In this document: in pieces, positions 1-7,362 of the stretch | Numbering within the stretch: position 1 is the stretch's first letter | Layout: every line of letters starts with the position of its first letter | Virus record (IMG/VR): IMGVR_UViG_3300031240_000010 | Coordinates: 1-54,644 of that record | DNA: 54,644 nt | Direction: 5' to 3' (one strand) | Source of the DNA: a virus | Position numbers and translations under genes: made by a program | Notes under the pieces: model-generated | Database searches by the model: none | What the model saw: only the letters and a program-made list of their open reading frames with translations | Told to the model about the DNA's origin: nothing

Positions 1-798
1 CTTCCAACAGAGCGTGGAAGCAATCGGGCTAACACCGTCATCCGGTGTGCCCTTGCTCTCACTTAAAGCATAGAACCTACTATTCTCACCCCAACTGTTT
101 TCATCAATACAACCATACTCATTCTTACCTAGGTATACAGGGCGGATACCACACATTTCATGACCCATCCAGTTGTAACCACTAGGCACAGGCATACGAT
201 GTAGCAACAGGCTCATCTTTTGGTCAAAGCTACGGTGAGCGAGTTCATACCACTCCAGGATAGTACGGTTCTTACGGTCTGCATCACTTTCAGCATTCTT
301 GTACTTACGGTCAATAGCATTGTCAGGCCATACCTTAGCTGAAGCAATGCCATACTTGACAATGCCTTGTAGAGCCTCACCACCCCACCCACCAGTGTTA
401 CTAAAGTTCTTAACCAAGCAGGCAACACTAGCAGGACTCAGGTCTACATAAGGCTCGTTGTTAAGTAGAGCAATGAGTTCCATAGATCGCACCACGGCAT
501 TGCACCAGCAATAATTAGTGTGACCCTGGTTTTTGTTAGGCCTCCCGCTTTGAATGATAATATCATAGAGACCATTCTTGCGTTCCTCCATTTCCTTGAT
601 ACGGGCTTGCCACTCATTACGAGGGATAATAGGAATATCAATCTTGGCAACACTACCTCTAGGCTCAGTTACCCAATTACGTTGAACACGCCCACGACCA
701 AAGTGAGCCATGTCTGGTTCAACACGCTGATGCCAGTTACTATCATCAATAACCTGACAGCCTTTAGGGAGCCTGCTAACCCATTCAGCTTTAGCCAT
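1..798 (-). CDS. Papain-fold (C1-like) cysteine peptidase, C-terminus cut by window edge
   Basis: An open frame of 266 codons runs off the left edge of the window. The ATG at 798 is preceded by GGAGG at good spacing. The sequence shows the papain signature in order: an oxyanion Gln (residue 91) six residues before the nucleophile Cys97 in 'NQGHTNYCWCNAVV', a His213 in 'MGHEMCGI', and Asn234 in 'ENSWGENS', which matches the NSWG motif of papain. The Gln-Cys spacing is the same as in papain. No signal peptide is seen. It is the most promoter-distal gene of the head operon in view, next to small membrane proteins. It could act as a virion-borne peptidase, in lysis, or on host proteins; the sequence does not decide. 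The fold call is fairly firm, the role is unknown. Confidence 0.72.
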   Translation of the reverse strand, partial: MAKAEWVSRLPKGCQVIDDSNWHQRVEPDMAHFGRGRVQRNWVTEPRGSVAKIDIPIIPRNEWQARIKEMEERKNGLYDIIIQSGRPNKNQGHTNYCWCNAVVRSMELIALLNNEPYVDLSPASVACLVKNFSNTGGWGGEALQGIVKYGIASAKVWPDNAIDRKYKNAESDADRKNRTILEWYELAHRSFDQKMSLLLHRMPVPSGYNWMGHEMCGIRPVYLGKNEYGCIDENSWGENSRFYALSESKGTPDDGVSPIASTLCWK

Positions 799-799
799 A

Positions 800-1276
800 T
801 CAGTCGCCTCCATACTTCTTAAGTAGTGTTAGAATATCATCCTCATACTGAGCATCAGTCCTACCTTCAGGGCTAGGTAATTCCATGTTAATGCTCTTAG
901 TAGCACCATCCTGCATAATAGAAACAGACGGTACTTTGATTGCTACAAAGTCAGGGTTAAAGTAAGCCTTCTGCCATAACTGATTCTCTGTATCCTTAAA
1001 GTCCTCTTCCTTAAGCATATTAGGCAGGAACTTAATGTCACTGTTATGTGCTGTTGCCCATGTTCTAATTAAGGTAGAACTTTGCAATACATCATGCTTA
1101 TCATTGAAGTTATGGGGGTCATACTTGAACAGGGCTTTGATTGGACCCTTAACAACGACTACATCAGTGATACGATCAGGTAGACCAATCCAACTGTAGT
1201 CTGCTGTTGCAAACCCACCAGCCAGTCCGCCCAGGAGCATTACAATAGCTATGAATCTACGTGCATGATCCATCAT
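800..1276 (-). CDS. Hypothetical protein with signal peptide or membrane anchor
   Basis: 158 residues. The start overlaps the stop of the upstream gene (TAATG). Residues 1-26 look like a Sec signal: basic 'DHARR' followed by the hydrophobic 'FIAIVMLLGGLAGGFATA'. The rest is soluble, mixed alpha/beta in appearance, with no motif I recognise. A second in-frame ATG three bases downstream is equally possible. It lies in a run of small membrane or exported proteins between the head-closure gene and the papain-like peptidase, which could be a lysis or envelope-interaction cluster. Confidence 0.6.
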   Translation of the reverse strand: MMDHARRFIAIVMLLGGLAGGFATADYSWIGLPDRITDVVVVKGPIKALFKYDPHNFNDKHDVLQSSTLIRTWATAHNSDIKFLPNMLKEEDFKDTENQLWQKAYFNPDFVAIKVPSVSIMQDGATKSINMELPSPEGRTDAQYEDDILTLLKKYGGD

Positions 1277-1629
1277 TATAGACCCCCTGTTCCGGTTACA
1301 TTAGACTTAGCCACTTCAATAAGTCTGTTAATGGACTCTTTAATAATTACCCTATTAGGGGGGTGGGCTAGCAAACCGCTCTTTAGGCTAAGGACAGCTA
1401 GGTCTATTTCGGCTAGGGCAGGTAGGTTGCCAAACATGCCGTTTAAGGCCCCTATTGGCCCTGTAGGCACGCTTTGGGCTTGCTTGGCTAGTTGGGCCTT
1501 AGCTTTGGCTGCTTTGCGTGTAGCAGCCCAATTTGCAATACCTGTGCCTATAACTGCCCAGTCTGCCCTAAGTAGCCAAGCCCCCCAAATTGCCACGGCA
1601 AAGAATACCCAACAGATGCTGATAGTCAT
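1276..1629 (-). CDS. Small membrane protein
   Basis: 117 residues, start overlapping the upstream stop by four bases (ATGA). Residues 2-21 form a hydrophobic membrane segment rich in Trp ('ICWVFFAVAIWGAWLL'); an Ala/Lys-rich helix and a soluble tail follow. The DNA of this gene is richer in GC and in words such as AAGGCCCC than its neighbours, a bias also seen near 26.2, 30.5 and 44.1 kb. Holin-like topology is possible but only one clear segment is seen. No family recognised. Confidence 0.55.
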   Translation of the reverse strand: MTISICWVFFAVAIWGAWLLRADWAVIGTGIANWAATRKAAKAKAQLAKQAQSVPTGPIGALNGMFGNLPALAEIDLAVLSLKSGLLAHPPNRVIIKESINRLIEVAKSNVTGTGGL

Positions 1630-1868
1630 ATAATGTTCCTCACAATCTTAACGAATTCATAGATGCTGACCAAGGCACTAGCAATCATACCTACGAGTAT
1701 GATTTCACCAATCAATCCATACTCTTGTGCCTTAAGGTGCATCTCAGGGTCGTTACTAATTTCCTCTGCTGACTTACCAGCTTCTTTCTTACTCCTATAC
1801 AAGTCAATGTATTGTGGAGCCTTCTTATTAATCCTTTGGTAGAGTAGCTTACCTGTTAGCAATCCCAT
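1626..1868 (-). CDS. Small C-terminally anchored membrane protein
   Basis: 80 residues. The N-terminal half is charged and helical; a single hydrophobic segment at about residues 52-78 ('LIGEIILVGMIASALVSIYEF') would anchor the protein by its C-terminus. Its stop overlaps the start of the next membrane protein, so the two are translationally coupled. No family recognised; a role in the envelope or lysis is a guess from topology and company. Confidence 0.55.
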   Translation of the reverse strand: MGLLTGKLLYQRINKKAPQYIDLYRSKKEAGKSAEEISNDPEMHLKAQEYGLIGEIILVGMIASALVSIYEFVKIVRNII

Positions 1869-1877
1869 ACTCGCTCC

Positions 1878-2288
1878 TTATTTCTGTGTAGAAGGTGATA
1901 CAACAGGAGCAGCAGTTGTGAACTCTGCTGATATGGCTGTAGTGACCATGCCTAGGATCATGCTTTGTAATACACCTAAGATGGTAGGGTTAGGAATAAG
2001 TGGAGCTACAAGGAGTAGTACACGTGAGATTTCAGGAAGCACTACATCACTAACTTCCTTAGCTGTGGCATACTTCTTGAATTGAGTGTTAGCGTAGGCC
2101 AACACTTCACTAGCAATAGCTCCAAACTGTGAAGCACTTAGCCCTAGGGTAGGACTAGCCTGAGCTACTTGATTGCTAATGGCTTTGTAGAGGGTAGCCA
2201 CATTAGACTCAATACCTGCTAGTAAGGCACCAGCATCATGGAGTATAATCTTGGCTTCAGCTTCAATGTTAGATAGGAGACTAGACAT
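1878..2288 (-). CDS. Helical hypothetical protein
   Basis: 136 residues from the ATG at 2288, which has GGAG six bases upstream; an upstream TTG at 2300 would add four residues but would put the Shine-Dalgarno inside the gene. The protein is Ala/Ser/Val-rich and predicted helical, with a hydrophobic stretch near the C-terminus ('LLLVAPLIPNPTILGVLQSM') that could associate with membrane. No known domain seen. Confidence 0.55.
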   Translation of the reverse strand: MSSLLSNIEAEAKIILHDAGALLAGIESNVATLYKAISNQVAQASPTLGLSASQFGAIASEVLAYANTQFKKYATAKEVSDVVLPEISRVLLLVAPLIPNPTILGVLQSMILGMVTTAISAEFTTAAPVVSPSTQK

Positions 2289-2307
2289 GGTTCGCTCCAA
2301 GGTCTGC

Positions 2308-2649
2308 TTAGTGTTTATGACGCTCTACCCAAGCCTTGTGATCCCTGAGGTATTGCTTAAGCTGATTAAACTGTTCTTCATTTAATGGTGCTATATCACC
2401 ATTCTCATCAAGTTTGTCTGGGAAAGTAGGCTGTACAGGTTCTGGGTCATTATCTACATCTACTACTGGTGGGTTAAGGAAGACCCTATGGCAACCAAAA
2501 CAACCACCAATCGTTGAGGCAATAAAGGTCCAGATAATAAGACTAGGACCAACCACTAGCCAAAAGCAACCGCGACCCATACCTTCTGGAGGTATATTAG
2601 GGTCATTATGTTCTGGCTTATCTGTCTGAAGAGGTTTACGTTTGGTCAT
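2308..2649 (-). CDS. Single-pass membrane protein
   Basis: 113 residues. A basic, Pro-rich N-terminus is followed by one hydrophobic segment at about residues 29-50 ('FWLVVGPSLIIWTFIAST'), then a Pro/Asp-rich periplasmic-type stalk and a charged helical C-terminus. This order (short cytoplasmic tail, one membrane span, Pro-rich stalk, helix) is compatible with an inner-membrane spanin, but no diagnostic motif is present. The start overlaps the upstream stop (ATGA). Confidence 0.5.
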   Translation of the reverse strand: MTKRKPLQTDKPEHNDPNIPPEGMGRGCFWLVVGPSLIIWTFIASTIGGCFGCHRVFLNPPVVDVDNDPEPVQPTFPDKLDENGDIAPLNEEQFNQLKQYLRDHKAWVERHKH

Positions 2650-2987
2650 GATGCTATTACCGTTCGTTGTGGTAGTTTACCATCTATATCTGGACACTCA
2701 TCATAGTCACGTGTAGTAGGGTACTTACGGAGATCATAGGTTGCTGGTAGATCCTTTAAGCAACCCTTCCATACTTTACTACCATTCTTTATTTCACGGT
2801 CAACAAATACTGTGAAGGTAAAAGCTATTGGACCCTTCTCTGGGTCTAGGTTGGTGCTAACATGCTTTTCCCACCTAGTCTTGATTTGTATGGGATCCTT
2901 GTAGACACCATTACCATTAACATCAAAACTAGTACGTTCCCAATAAACAGTAGGTTGACGTAGGTCACGTACAGCTATGTCAGGCAT
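2646..2987 (-). CDS. Head closure (head-tail joining) protein
   Basis: 113 residues from the ATG at 2987, chosen because AGGA precedes it and the upstream gene stops at 2989. The N-terminal pattern 'YWERTSFDVNGNGVYKDP' then 'IQIKTRWEKH' matches the small head-tail joining proteins of siphophages and podophages, where a 'vYWxxtgxdxyGxpxfxxPvei..RWe' block is followed by a beta-rich domain containing 'VFVDREI...GSKVWKG'. It lies directly after the head-tail connector, its usual place. It should close the connector after packaging and bind the tail. Confidence 0.7.
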   Translation of the reverse strand: MPDIAVRDLRQPTVYWERTSFDVNGNGVYKDPIQIKTRWEKHVSTNLDPEKGPIAFTFTVFVDREIKNGSKVWKGCLKDLPATYDLRKYPTTRDYDECPDIDGKLPQRTVIAS

Positions 2988-2988
2988 A

Positions 2989-3429
2989 TTAAGTCCTGCT
3001 ATCTGTACTGCAACTATTAGAGTTGCCACCATGAACACTAGCTACACGGCGTAGACCTAGCTCAGCATCCTTACTACGTTGGGCTAACCTGCCTGTAACG
3101 TCTAAGCCACAAGCCTGTTGACCCCAAGGGCTATTCATAAAGACCATCGTGGTCTGCCCTTGTTTAGTGCCTCCTGCCCTGCCTGTAGTCTTCTGTTGAT
3201 ATTGTGTATAGAACTGTGTGAAGAAGTGAGCAGCTAACCACCGCTCAATTAGTTCTGGTAGTTGTCCCTGTGCTGTACCTTGCTGTAGTTGAGCATTAGA
3301 ATCAGCCGCGTCTTTAGTAACTAGCCAATCAACTAGACCTGAGGCTGTGGCTATAAACCCGTCCATAGGCAGGCTACAGTCAACATTCTCTATCAAGGCT
3401 TGAACTAGCGGTTTTTGTGTCCGTGGCAT
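2989..3429 (-). CDS. Head-tail connector (adaptor) protein
   Basis: 146 residues. The central block 'LPELIERWLAAHFF' followed by 'GRAGGTKQGQTTM' and 'SPWGQQACGLDVTG' follows the pattern of phage connector proteins that bind under the portal ('LaahfaairxxxxxSexiGdasxtyqg... typyGQqAlaLDtTGxLa'). Position between the capsid gene and the head-closure gene supports the call. Helical N-terminus, no odd features. Confidence 0.68.
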   Translation of the reverse strand: MPRTQKPLVQALIENVDCSLPMDGFIATASGLVDWLVTKDAADSNAQLQQGTAQGQLPELIERWLAAHFFTQFYTQYQQKTTGRAGGTKQGQTTMVFMNSPWGQQACGLDVTGRLAQRSKDAELGLRRVASVHGGNSNSCSTDSRT

Positions 3430-3467
3430 TCTAACACCTAACTACTTAAGGTTCACCATGACACAGA

Positions 3468-3992
3468 CTACTTAGCATCACCAGGAACTTCACGCAGCTT
3501 CTTAATCATGTCACGCTTTTCAGTAATACCACTCAGGTCAACTTCCTGCTCTTCTGCTAGAGCTAGGAGTTGATTCTTGGTCATACCTTCTAAAAGGTCG
3601 TTACGTGGCTTCTGACCAACTGGCTTAAGTGCTGGCTCATTAGTACGTACACCACCATCCACACGCTGATACTTGTGGGGGTACTTAACGTGTAGGTCTA
3701 GCTGTGGGCTCTTAAACACAGCAGGGTTACGCTCATTCATAGTGTTGAAATGGCGTAGGATACCGTTGTGCTTAACAGGCACTTCAGTAGGAATACCATT
3801 GCTATAGAAGGTTTCCTTCTTGATCTGCTCACCTGTCACATTGGCAGGATTACCGTTACCATCATCAGGCCCAAAGTTATCACAATGTCCACCAGCCTTA
3901 AGCACATAGGTTGCTAGTTCAACATTGTCTGGGTTATCAGTGTGGGGTACTGACTCTGTTGCTTTGTAGTTCTGGTCATCTTTGGTAGGCAT
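3468..3992 (-). CDS. Head-module protein with C-terminal SAP/HeH-like helix pair
   Basis: 174 residues, polar and largely without hydrophobic core until the C-terminus. Residues about 132-168 ('LEGMTKNQLLALAEEQEV' onward) look like a LEM/SAP/Rho-N type helix-extended loop-helix of the kind that phages use for nucleic-acid or protein contacts. Located between the major capsid gene and the head-tail connector. The middle repeats NP/NG-rich loops. Function not known. Confidence 0.55.
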   Translation of the reverse strand: MPTKDDQNYKATESVPHTDNPDNVELATYVLKAGGHCDNFGPDDGNGNPANVTGEQIKKETFYSNGIPTEVPVKHNGILRHFNTMNERNPAVFKSPQLDLHVKYPHKYQRVDGGVRTNEPALKPVGQKPRNDLLEGMTKNQLLALAEEQEVDLSGITEKRDMIKKLREVPGDAK

Positions 3993-4030
3993 TATTTCCT
4001 ACCTTTCTAATTAGAGTAAAGTAAAGAACT

Positions 4031-4084
4031 GAAAAATGCCCTCCCTAACAGCCCACATGTCAATCCTAAGCTGTCAGGGAGGGC
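4031..4084 (-). terminator. Rho-independent terminator after the major capsid gene
   Basis: Inverted arms at 4038-4051 and 4071-4084 (GCCCTCCCT-ACAG against CTGT-AGGGAGGGC) enclose a loop of about 19 bases. Read on the minus strand the hairpin is followed by ATTTTTC (4031-4037). It sits between the capsid gene and the downstream 174-residue gene, so it could reduce expression of connector genes relative to capsid. Confidence 0.85.
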
Positions 4085-4103
4085 TTCCTATAGGTAACTA
4101 AAG

Positions 4104-5282
4104 TCATATTCCCTGTGCAATTAAAATCCCACACTGGTTGTAGTAGTCAGCTCGGAGTTGAGGCACTTGGATGCACATAACCTTGAAGTTCAATTGCATC
4201 CCACCAACGGTAGGCCACTGAACCGTAGCGATGTCCATACCATTAACAGCACGAGCAACCTCACTGGTCAACTGAACCATGATGAAGGTGAAGGGATTAG
4301 CAGCACTCTTCAAGAAGTCCAAACGCCGTACATCAACGATTGCATCAATTTCACGCAACCGATCACGTAGGGTTTGAGTAGCAACATTACCACCCGTTAG
4401 GATGTAGTCGTTGTCCAGGTACTGATCCCAGTCAGTGCTATGGTAAACCATGAATGGACCAAAGAAGTTTTGGTTCATCAAGGTTTCAATCATACCCAAG
4501 ACGTCACTGAGGGTACGACCAGCAGTCCAACCACCGTGAGTAGGAGCCCACATGGTTGTATAGGTCAAGGCTGCTGGGAAGTTCAGGTAGCCATAGACCT
4601 GACTAGTACGCCCGTAAGCAATAGGAGTACCACCATAAGTGATGCCCGTAGCAGTACCAATCAAGGTCTGCTCAATCTTCTCAGCCACACGCCGACCAAC
4701 TGCTTCACCCGTAGTCATATCCAACGGAGTGTTGCTGTTACGGCTAGCAGCCAGACGACGCATACTGAAGCTGAACCCACCGTGAGTCAACGGCAGGGGC
4801 AAGCCTTGCAGTTGGAACAATGGGCTATCACCACGGGATTCACTAAGACCATCCATATCCACAAGTGCTTCACCAGGATCACTCATGGTTTCGTGCTCTA
4901 GCATAGTCTTGGACATGGCATCAAAGCCACCAAAACTGCTAGCAGCACTCAGGTCAGACCATGCCCGCAAGCGTTCACGAGCAGCACGCAAGATAACCTT
5001 ATCCAGTTCTACCCACTCAAGTTTACGGAGTGAAGTAGGACCATTAACCACGATCCCTTCATAACCATTACGGGCAAGGTCACTAACCAAGACCTTACGG
5101 TAGATCTTGTTACCCTTACCATCACGCTTACGAGTATTGATCGTAACACAGTTACGACCCTTACTGTCTAGGTAGGGCTTACGCAGACCTACATCATAAT
5201 GGACACTTTCCATTCCTTCAGCGGCAGGACCATAGCCCCGTCCGTTGCAAATGAAGTCGATTGTTGCGTCTGAAACGTGCAT
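4104..5282 (-). CDS. Major capsid protein (HK97 fold)
   Basis: 392 residues. The region from about residue 155, with 'LPLPLTHGGFSFSMRRLAAS' followed by 'TPLDMTTGEAVGRRVAEKIE', is characteristic of the HK97-fold, encapsulin-related capsid proteins of this phage group ('lPlpxxhkdfsfsxReLaasRxxGxPLdtt..eeAarrVaexie'). The downstream 'YGGTPIAYGRTSQVYGYLNF' block is also usual. It is flanked by decoration and connector genes and followed by a strong terminator, as expected for the most expressed structural gene. No delta-domain cleavage site is evident; the scaffold is a separate gene. Confidence 0.85.
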   Translation of the reverse strand: MHVSDATIDFICNGRGYGPAAEGMESVHYDVGLRKPYLDSKGRNCVTINTRKRDGKGNKIYRKVLVSDLARNGYEGIVVNGPTSLRKLEWVELDKVILRAARERLRAWSDLSAASSFGGFDAMSKTMLEHETMSDPGEALVDMDGLSESRGDSPLFQLQGLPLPLTHGGFSFSMRRLAASRNSNTPLDMTTGEAVGRRVAEKIEQTLIGTATGITYGGTPIAYGRTSQVYGYLNFPAALTYTTMWAPTHGGWTAGRTLSDVLGMIETLMNQNFFGPFMVYHSTDWDQYLDNDYILTGGNVATQTLRDRLREIDAIVDVRRLDFLKSAANPFTFIMVQLTSEVARAVNGMDIATVQWPTVGGMQLNFKVMCIQVPQLRADYYNQCGILIAQGI

Positions 5283-5325
5283 TGAATATATCTCCTGTTA
5301 GGGTTTAATTATTGAAGAACTAGGC

Positions 5326-5793
5326 TTATGGGGCATAACGGAACAGACAGAGCGTGTCAGCTGTCAAAGCTACGTGAGCCTCGATGCACTGGAAGCACGG
5401 CTGTGCAAAGGAGCTATTAGCAATCAACTTACCACTACTGGCTTCAATACCATACAAGGCACCAACAGCAACCGTGTCACCTGTACCTGACAGGTTCTTA
5501 ACCAACAACTGGAACACTTCTCCAGGCTGTGGGACATAGAAGAAGGCACGGCTGCTATCCGCATAAACTTGAGTGCAAGTACCTCCTTGCAAACGGTCAG
5601 GCAGCAAGATGATAACAGGCTGATCACTACCATCAGCACCACCCGTACCAGGGCTGTAGTCATTGGTACTGTTCAACTTCATGCACGTTCCAGGCAACGG
5701 AGTAGAGCCTGTATGGAGTAGTCCTTCAAAGAACACTCCTTGTGGCTGTACTGTGATAATGATCTCGTTTCGTAGTCCTGCACGATCAGGCAT
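5326..5793 (-). CDS. Capsid decoration / cement protein
   Basis: 155 residues. 'LPDRLQGGTCTQVY' followed by 'FFYVPQPGEVFQLLVKNL' and, after a beta-rich loop, 'FQCIEAHVALTADTLCLFRY' follows the pattern of cement proteins encoded next to capsid genes ('GkxxdxaYaagdrVfyrvplpGdelnvll... alEalda.adtlirVrv'). These form trimers or monomers on the outside of the HK97 lattice and stabilise the head. Position directly upstream of the capsid gene fits. Confidence 0.68.
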   Translation of the reverse strand: MPDRAGLRNEIIITVQPQGVFFEGLLHTGSTPLPGTCMKLNSTNDYSPGTGGADGSDQPVIILLPDRLQGGTCTQVYADSSRAFFYVPQPGEVFQLLVKNLSGTGDTVAVGALYGIEASSGKLIANSSFAQPCFQCIEAHVALTADTLCLFRYAP

Positions 5794-5837
5794 TGTAGTT
5801 CTCCTAGTCTAAATCTATTTGTAAGTTACGTTTATAG

Positions 5838-6674
5838 TTAGCCAGTCCGCTTACGCATCTTCTTGGCATCTAGGTTAGCAATCTCTGCATAGTTAAGGGT
5901 CTCTGGCACATACAGTTCATCAGGATCTTCATTCTCAACAGACTCTTCCTGACTGTTATGCACGGCACCAGCAGCACCAATGAACATAGGCACAGCCTCA
6001 CGCTGTTGGTTGAAGGCTGCTTGGCGACCATGAGTAGCCAGCTTAGCCAAAGCACGCAACTCAGGCAGATCCTTGGTTGCCAGATACTCCTTAGTGAAGT
6101 CGTTACCTTCATTAGAAGTAATCATCTTAATAAGCTGCTTCTTCTGGGCTTTCTTTTGGGCTTCATGCTCGTTGAGGGTTTCAACAATATCCAAAGGAGC
6201 AATTGCCATGAACTCATTACGGGTTAGACGTCGCGGCACAGTAGCCTCCTTTGTTGATTTGCCTCCACGAGTGTTATTGATACCAGCCTTCTTAGGAACC
6301 TTGTTACCATCACCAGGACGGTCACCACCACCAGTACCACCTGACTTCAAGCTATCATAGCCACTACGAGTAGCACCACCAGCATCATCCAGGTCTTCTT
6401 CACCGTCAGGATCACCAGTAGTCTCAACACCATCATCATTCAGGTCCAGGTCAAACTCATTGTTGGTTTCATCCTCTTCCTGGTCCTCATCACGTGCTTC
6501 CTCTTGGTTTTCACTATCCATAGCATTGACCACAGGGGCCAACAAACCAATCAAGGTATCATCATCAAACTCATTGAAGATAGCTGCTTGCTTCTTCTTA
6601 TCCTTGCAATTGCAGTTAATCACTAGGGCAGAAATAACTTCTGACCGCTCATTCTTAGTCAATGCCTTTGGCAT
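5838..6674 (-). CDS. Scaffold-like head assembly protein
   Basis: 278 residues in three parts: a short helical N-terminus with a Cys pair ('LVINCNCKDKKK'), an acidic Asp/Glu/Gly low-complexity middle (about 50-125), and a helical C-terminus beginning 'LTRNEFMAIAPLDIVETLNE' and 'QLIKMITSNEGNDFTKEYLA'. The latter block is shared with proteins encoded between the prohead protease and capsid in many phages ('yla.aPxeireml..a..ae...R..lI..i.an..n.fs.eeL..m.le.L..la'). Strong negative charge and position point to an internal scaffold cleaved by the protease. The scaffold role is inferred. Confidence 0.6.
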   Translation of the reverse strand: MPKALTKNERSEVISALVINCNCKDKKKQAAIFNEFDDDTLIGLLAPVVNAMDSENQEEARDEDQEEDETNNEFDLDLNDDGVETTGDPDGEEDLDDAGGATRSGYDSLKSGGTGGGDRPGDGNKVPKKAGINNTRGGKSTKEATVPRRLTRNEFMAIAPLDIVETLNEHEAQKKAQKKQLIKMITSNEGNDFTKEYLATKDLPELRALAKLATHGRQAAFNQQREAVPMFIGAAGAVHNSQEESVENEDPDELYVPETLNYAEIANLDAKKMRKRTG

Positions 6675-6699
6675 AACCTGTCTCCTGTGTAGTTACTTG

Positions 6700-7362
6700 T
6701 TAAGAACCTTGATATTCACGAACAATACTAACTAGACTTTCATTCATAGCAGGATGCTTCCAGCCATGAATTGCACCAGCAATAGCTCCAATTGGCTGCC
6801 CATCTGCTGTGTGAAACCCTGTGGTTGCAGGGTTAGTTAGAGCAGCCTTTGCACCACTCAAAGCCCCTGATGCAGCACTCTTAAACTTATCCATCACTCC
6901 AGCGTGCTTAGCCGATACGGCTGAATAAGCATGAGATTCAGCTTGATCACGATGACTAGCAGCAACCGTTGCATGAGCAGGATCACCGCTCTTGCGATAC
7001 ATCTTATCGTGAGTGCTGGCAGCAATCTTATGAGCAGCCACAGCTTGACGATGTGATTTCTCTGTCCCTGTTACACCAGCAATAGCACTGGCTTTGGCTG
7101 CCTGTAATGTTGCTCCACTACCTTTACCACCTTGACCACGATGCTGGTCATTCCAAGCTGCCCAATCATTATTAGTCTGTTCACTATTGAAGCGACGTAC
7201 ATTATTCTTAAGGTCAGCTTCACCACCTTGAATAGCTACAGCCTTATCCTTAGACTTCTTACTGGCATTAGGATCAGGTAGTCTATCACCTACACGCATA
7301 GGACCACTCTTAGGTTCTTCCTTTGGCACATCAATGTCATTGATAGTTAAGAATCGTTTCAT
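6700..7362 (-). CDS. Head-module protein with NDWxxW and His/Ala-helix module
   Basis: 220 residues, start overlapping the protease-fusion stop (ATGA). Residue 63 onward reads 'NDWAAWNDQHRGQGGKG', then a His/Ala-rich helical stretch ('SHRQAVAAHKIAASTHD', 'HATVAASHRDQAESHAYS'). The same two-part module occurs four times in the adjacent prohead-protease fusion. The C-terminus is Gly/Ala-rich and ends 'SLVSIVREYQGS'. It is probably an internal head protein, perhaps released or packaged; no enzymatic motif is visible. Confidence 0.6.
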   Translation of the reverse strand: MKRFLTINDIDVPKEEPKSGPMRVGDRLPDPNASKKSKDKAVAIQGGEADLKNNVRRFNSEQTNNDWAAWNDQHRGQGGKGSGATLQAAKASAIAGVTGTEKSHRQAVAAHKIAASTHDKMYRKSGDPAHATVAASHRDQAESHAYSAVSAKHAGVMDKFKSAASGALSGAKAALTNPATTGFHTADGQPIGAIAGAIHGWKHPAMNESLVSIVREYQGS

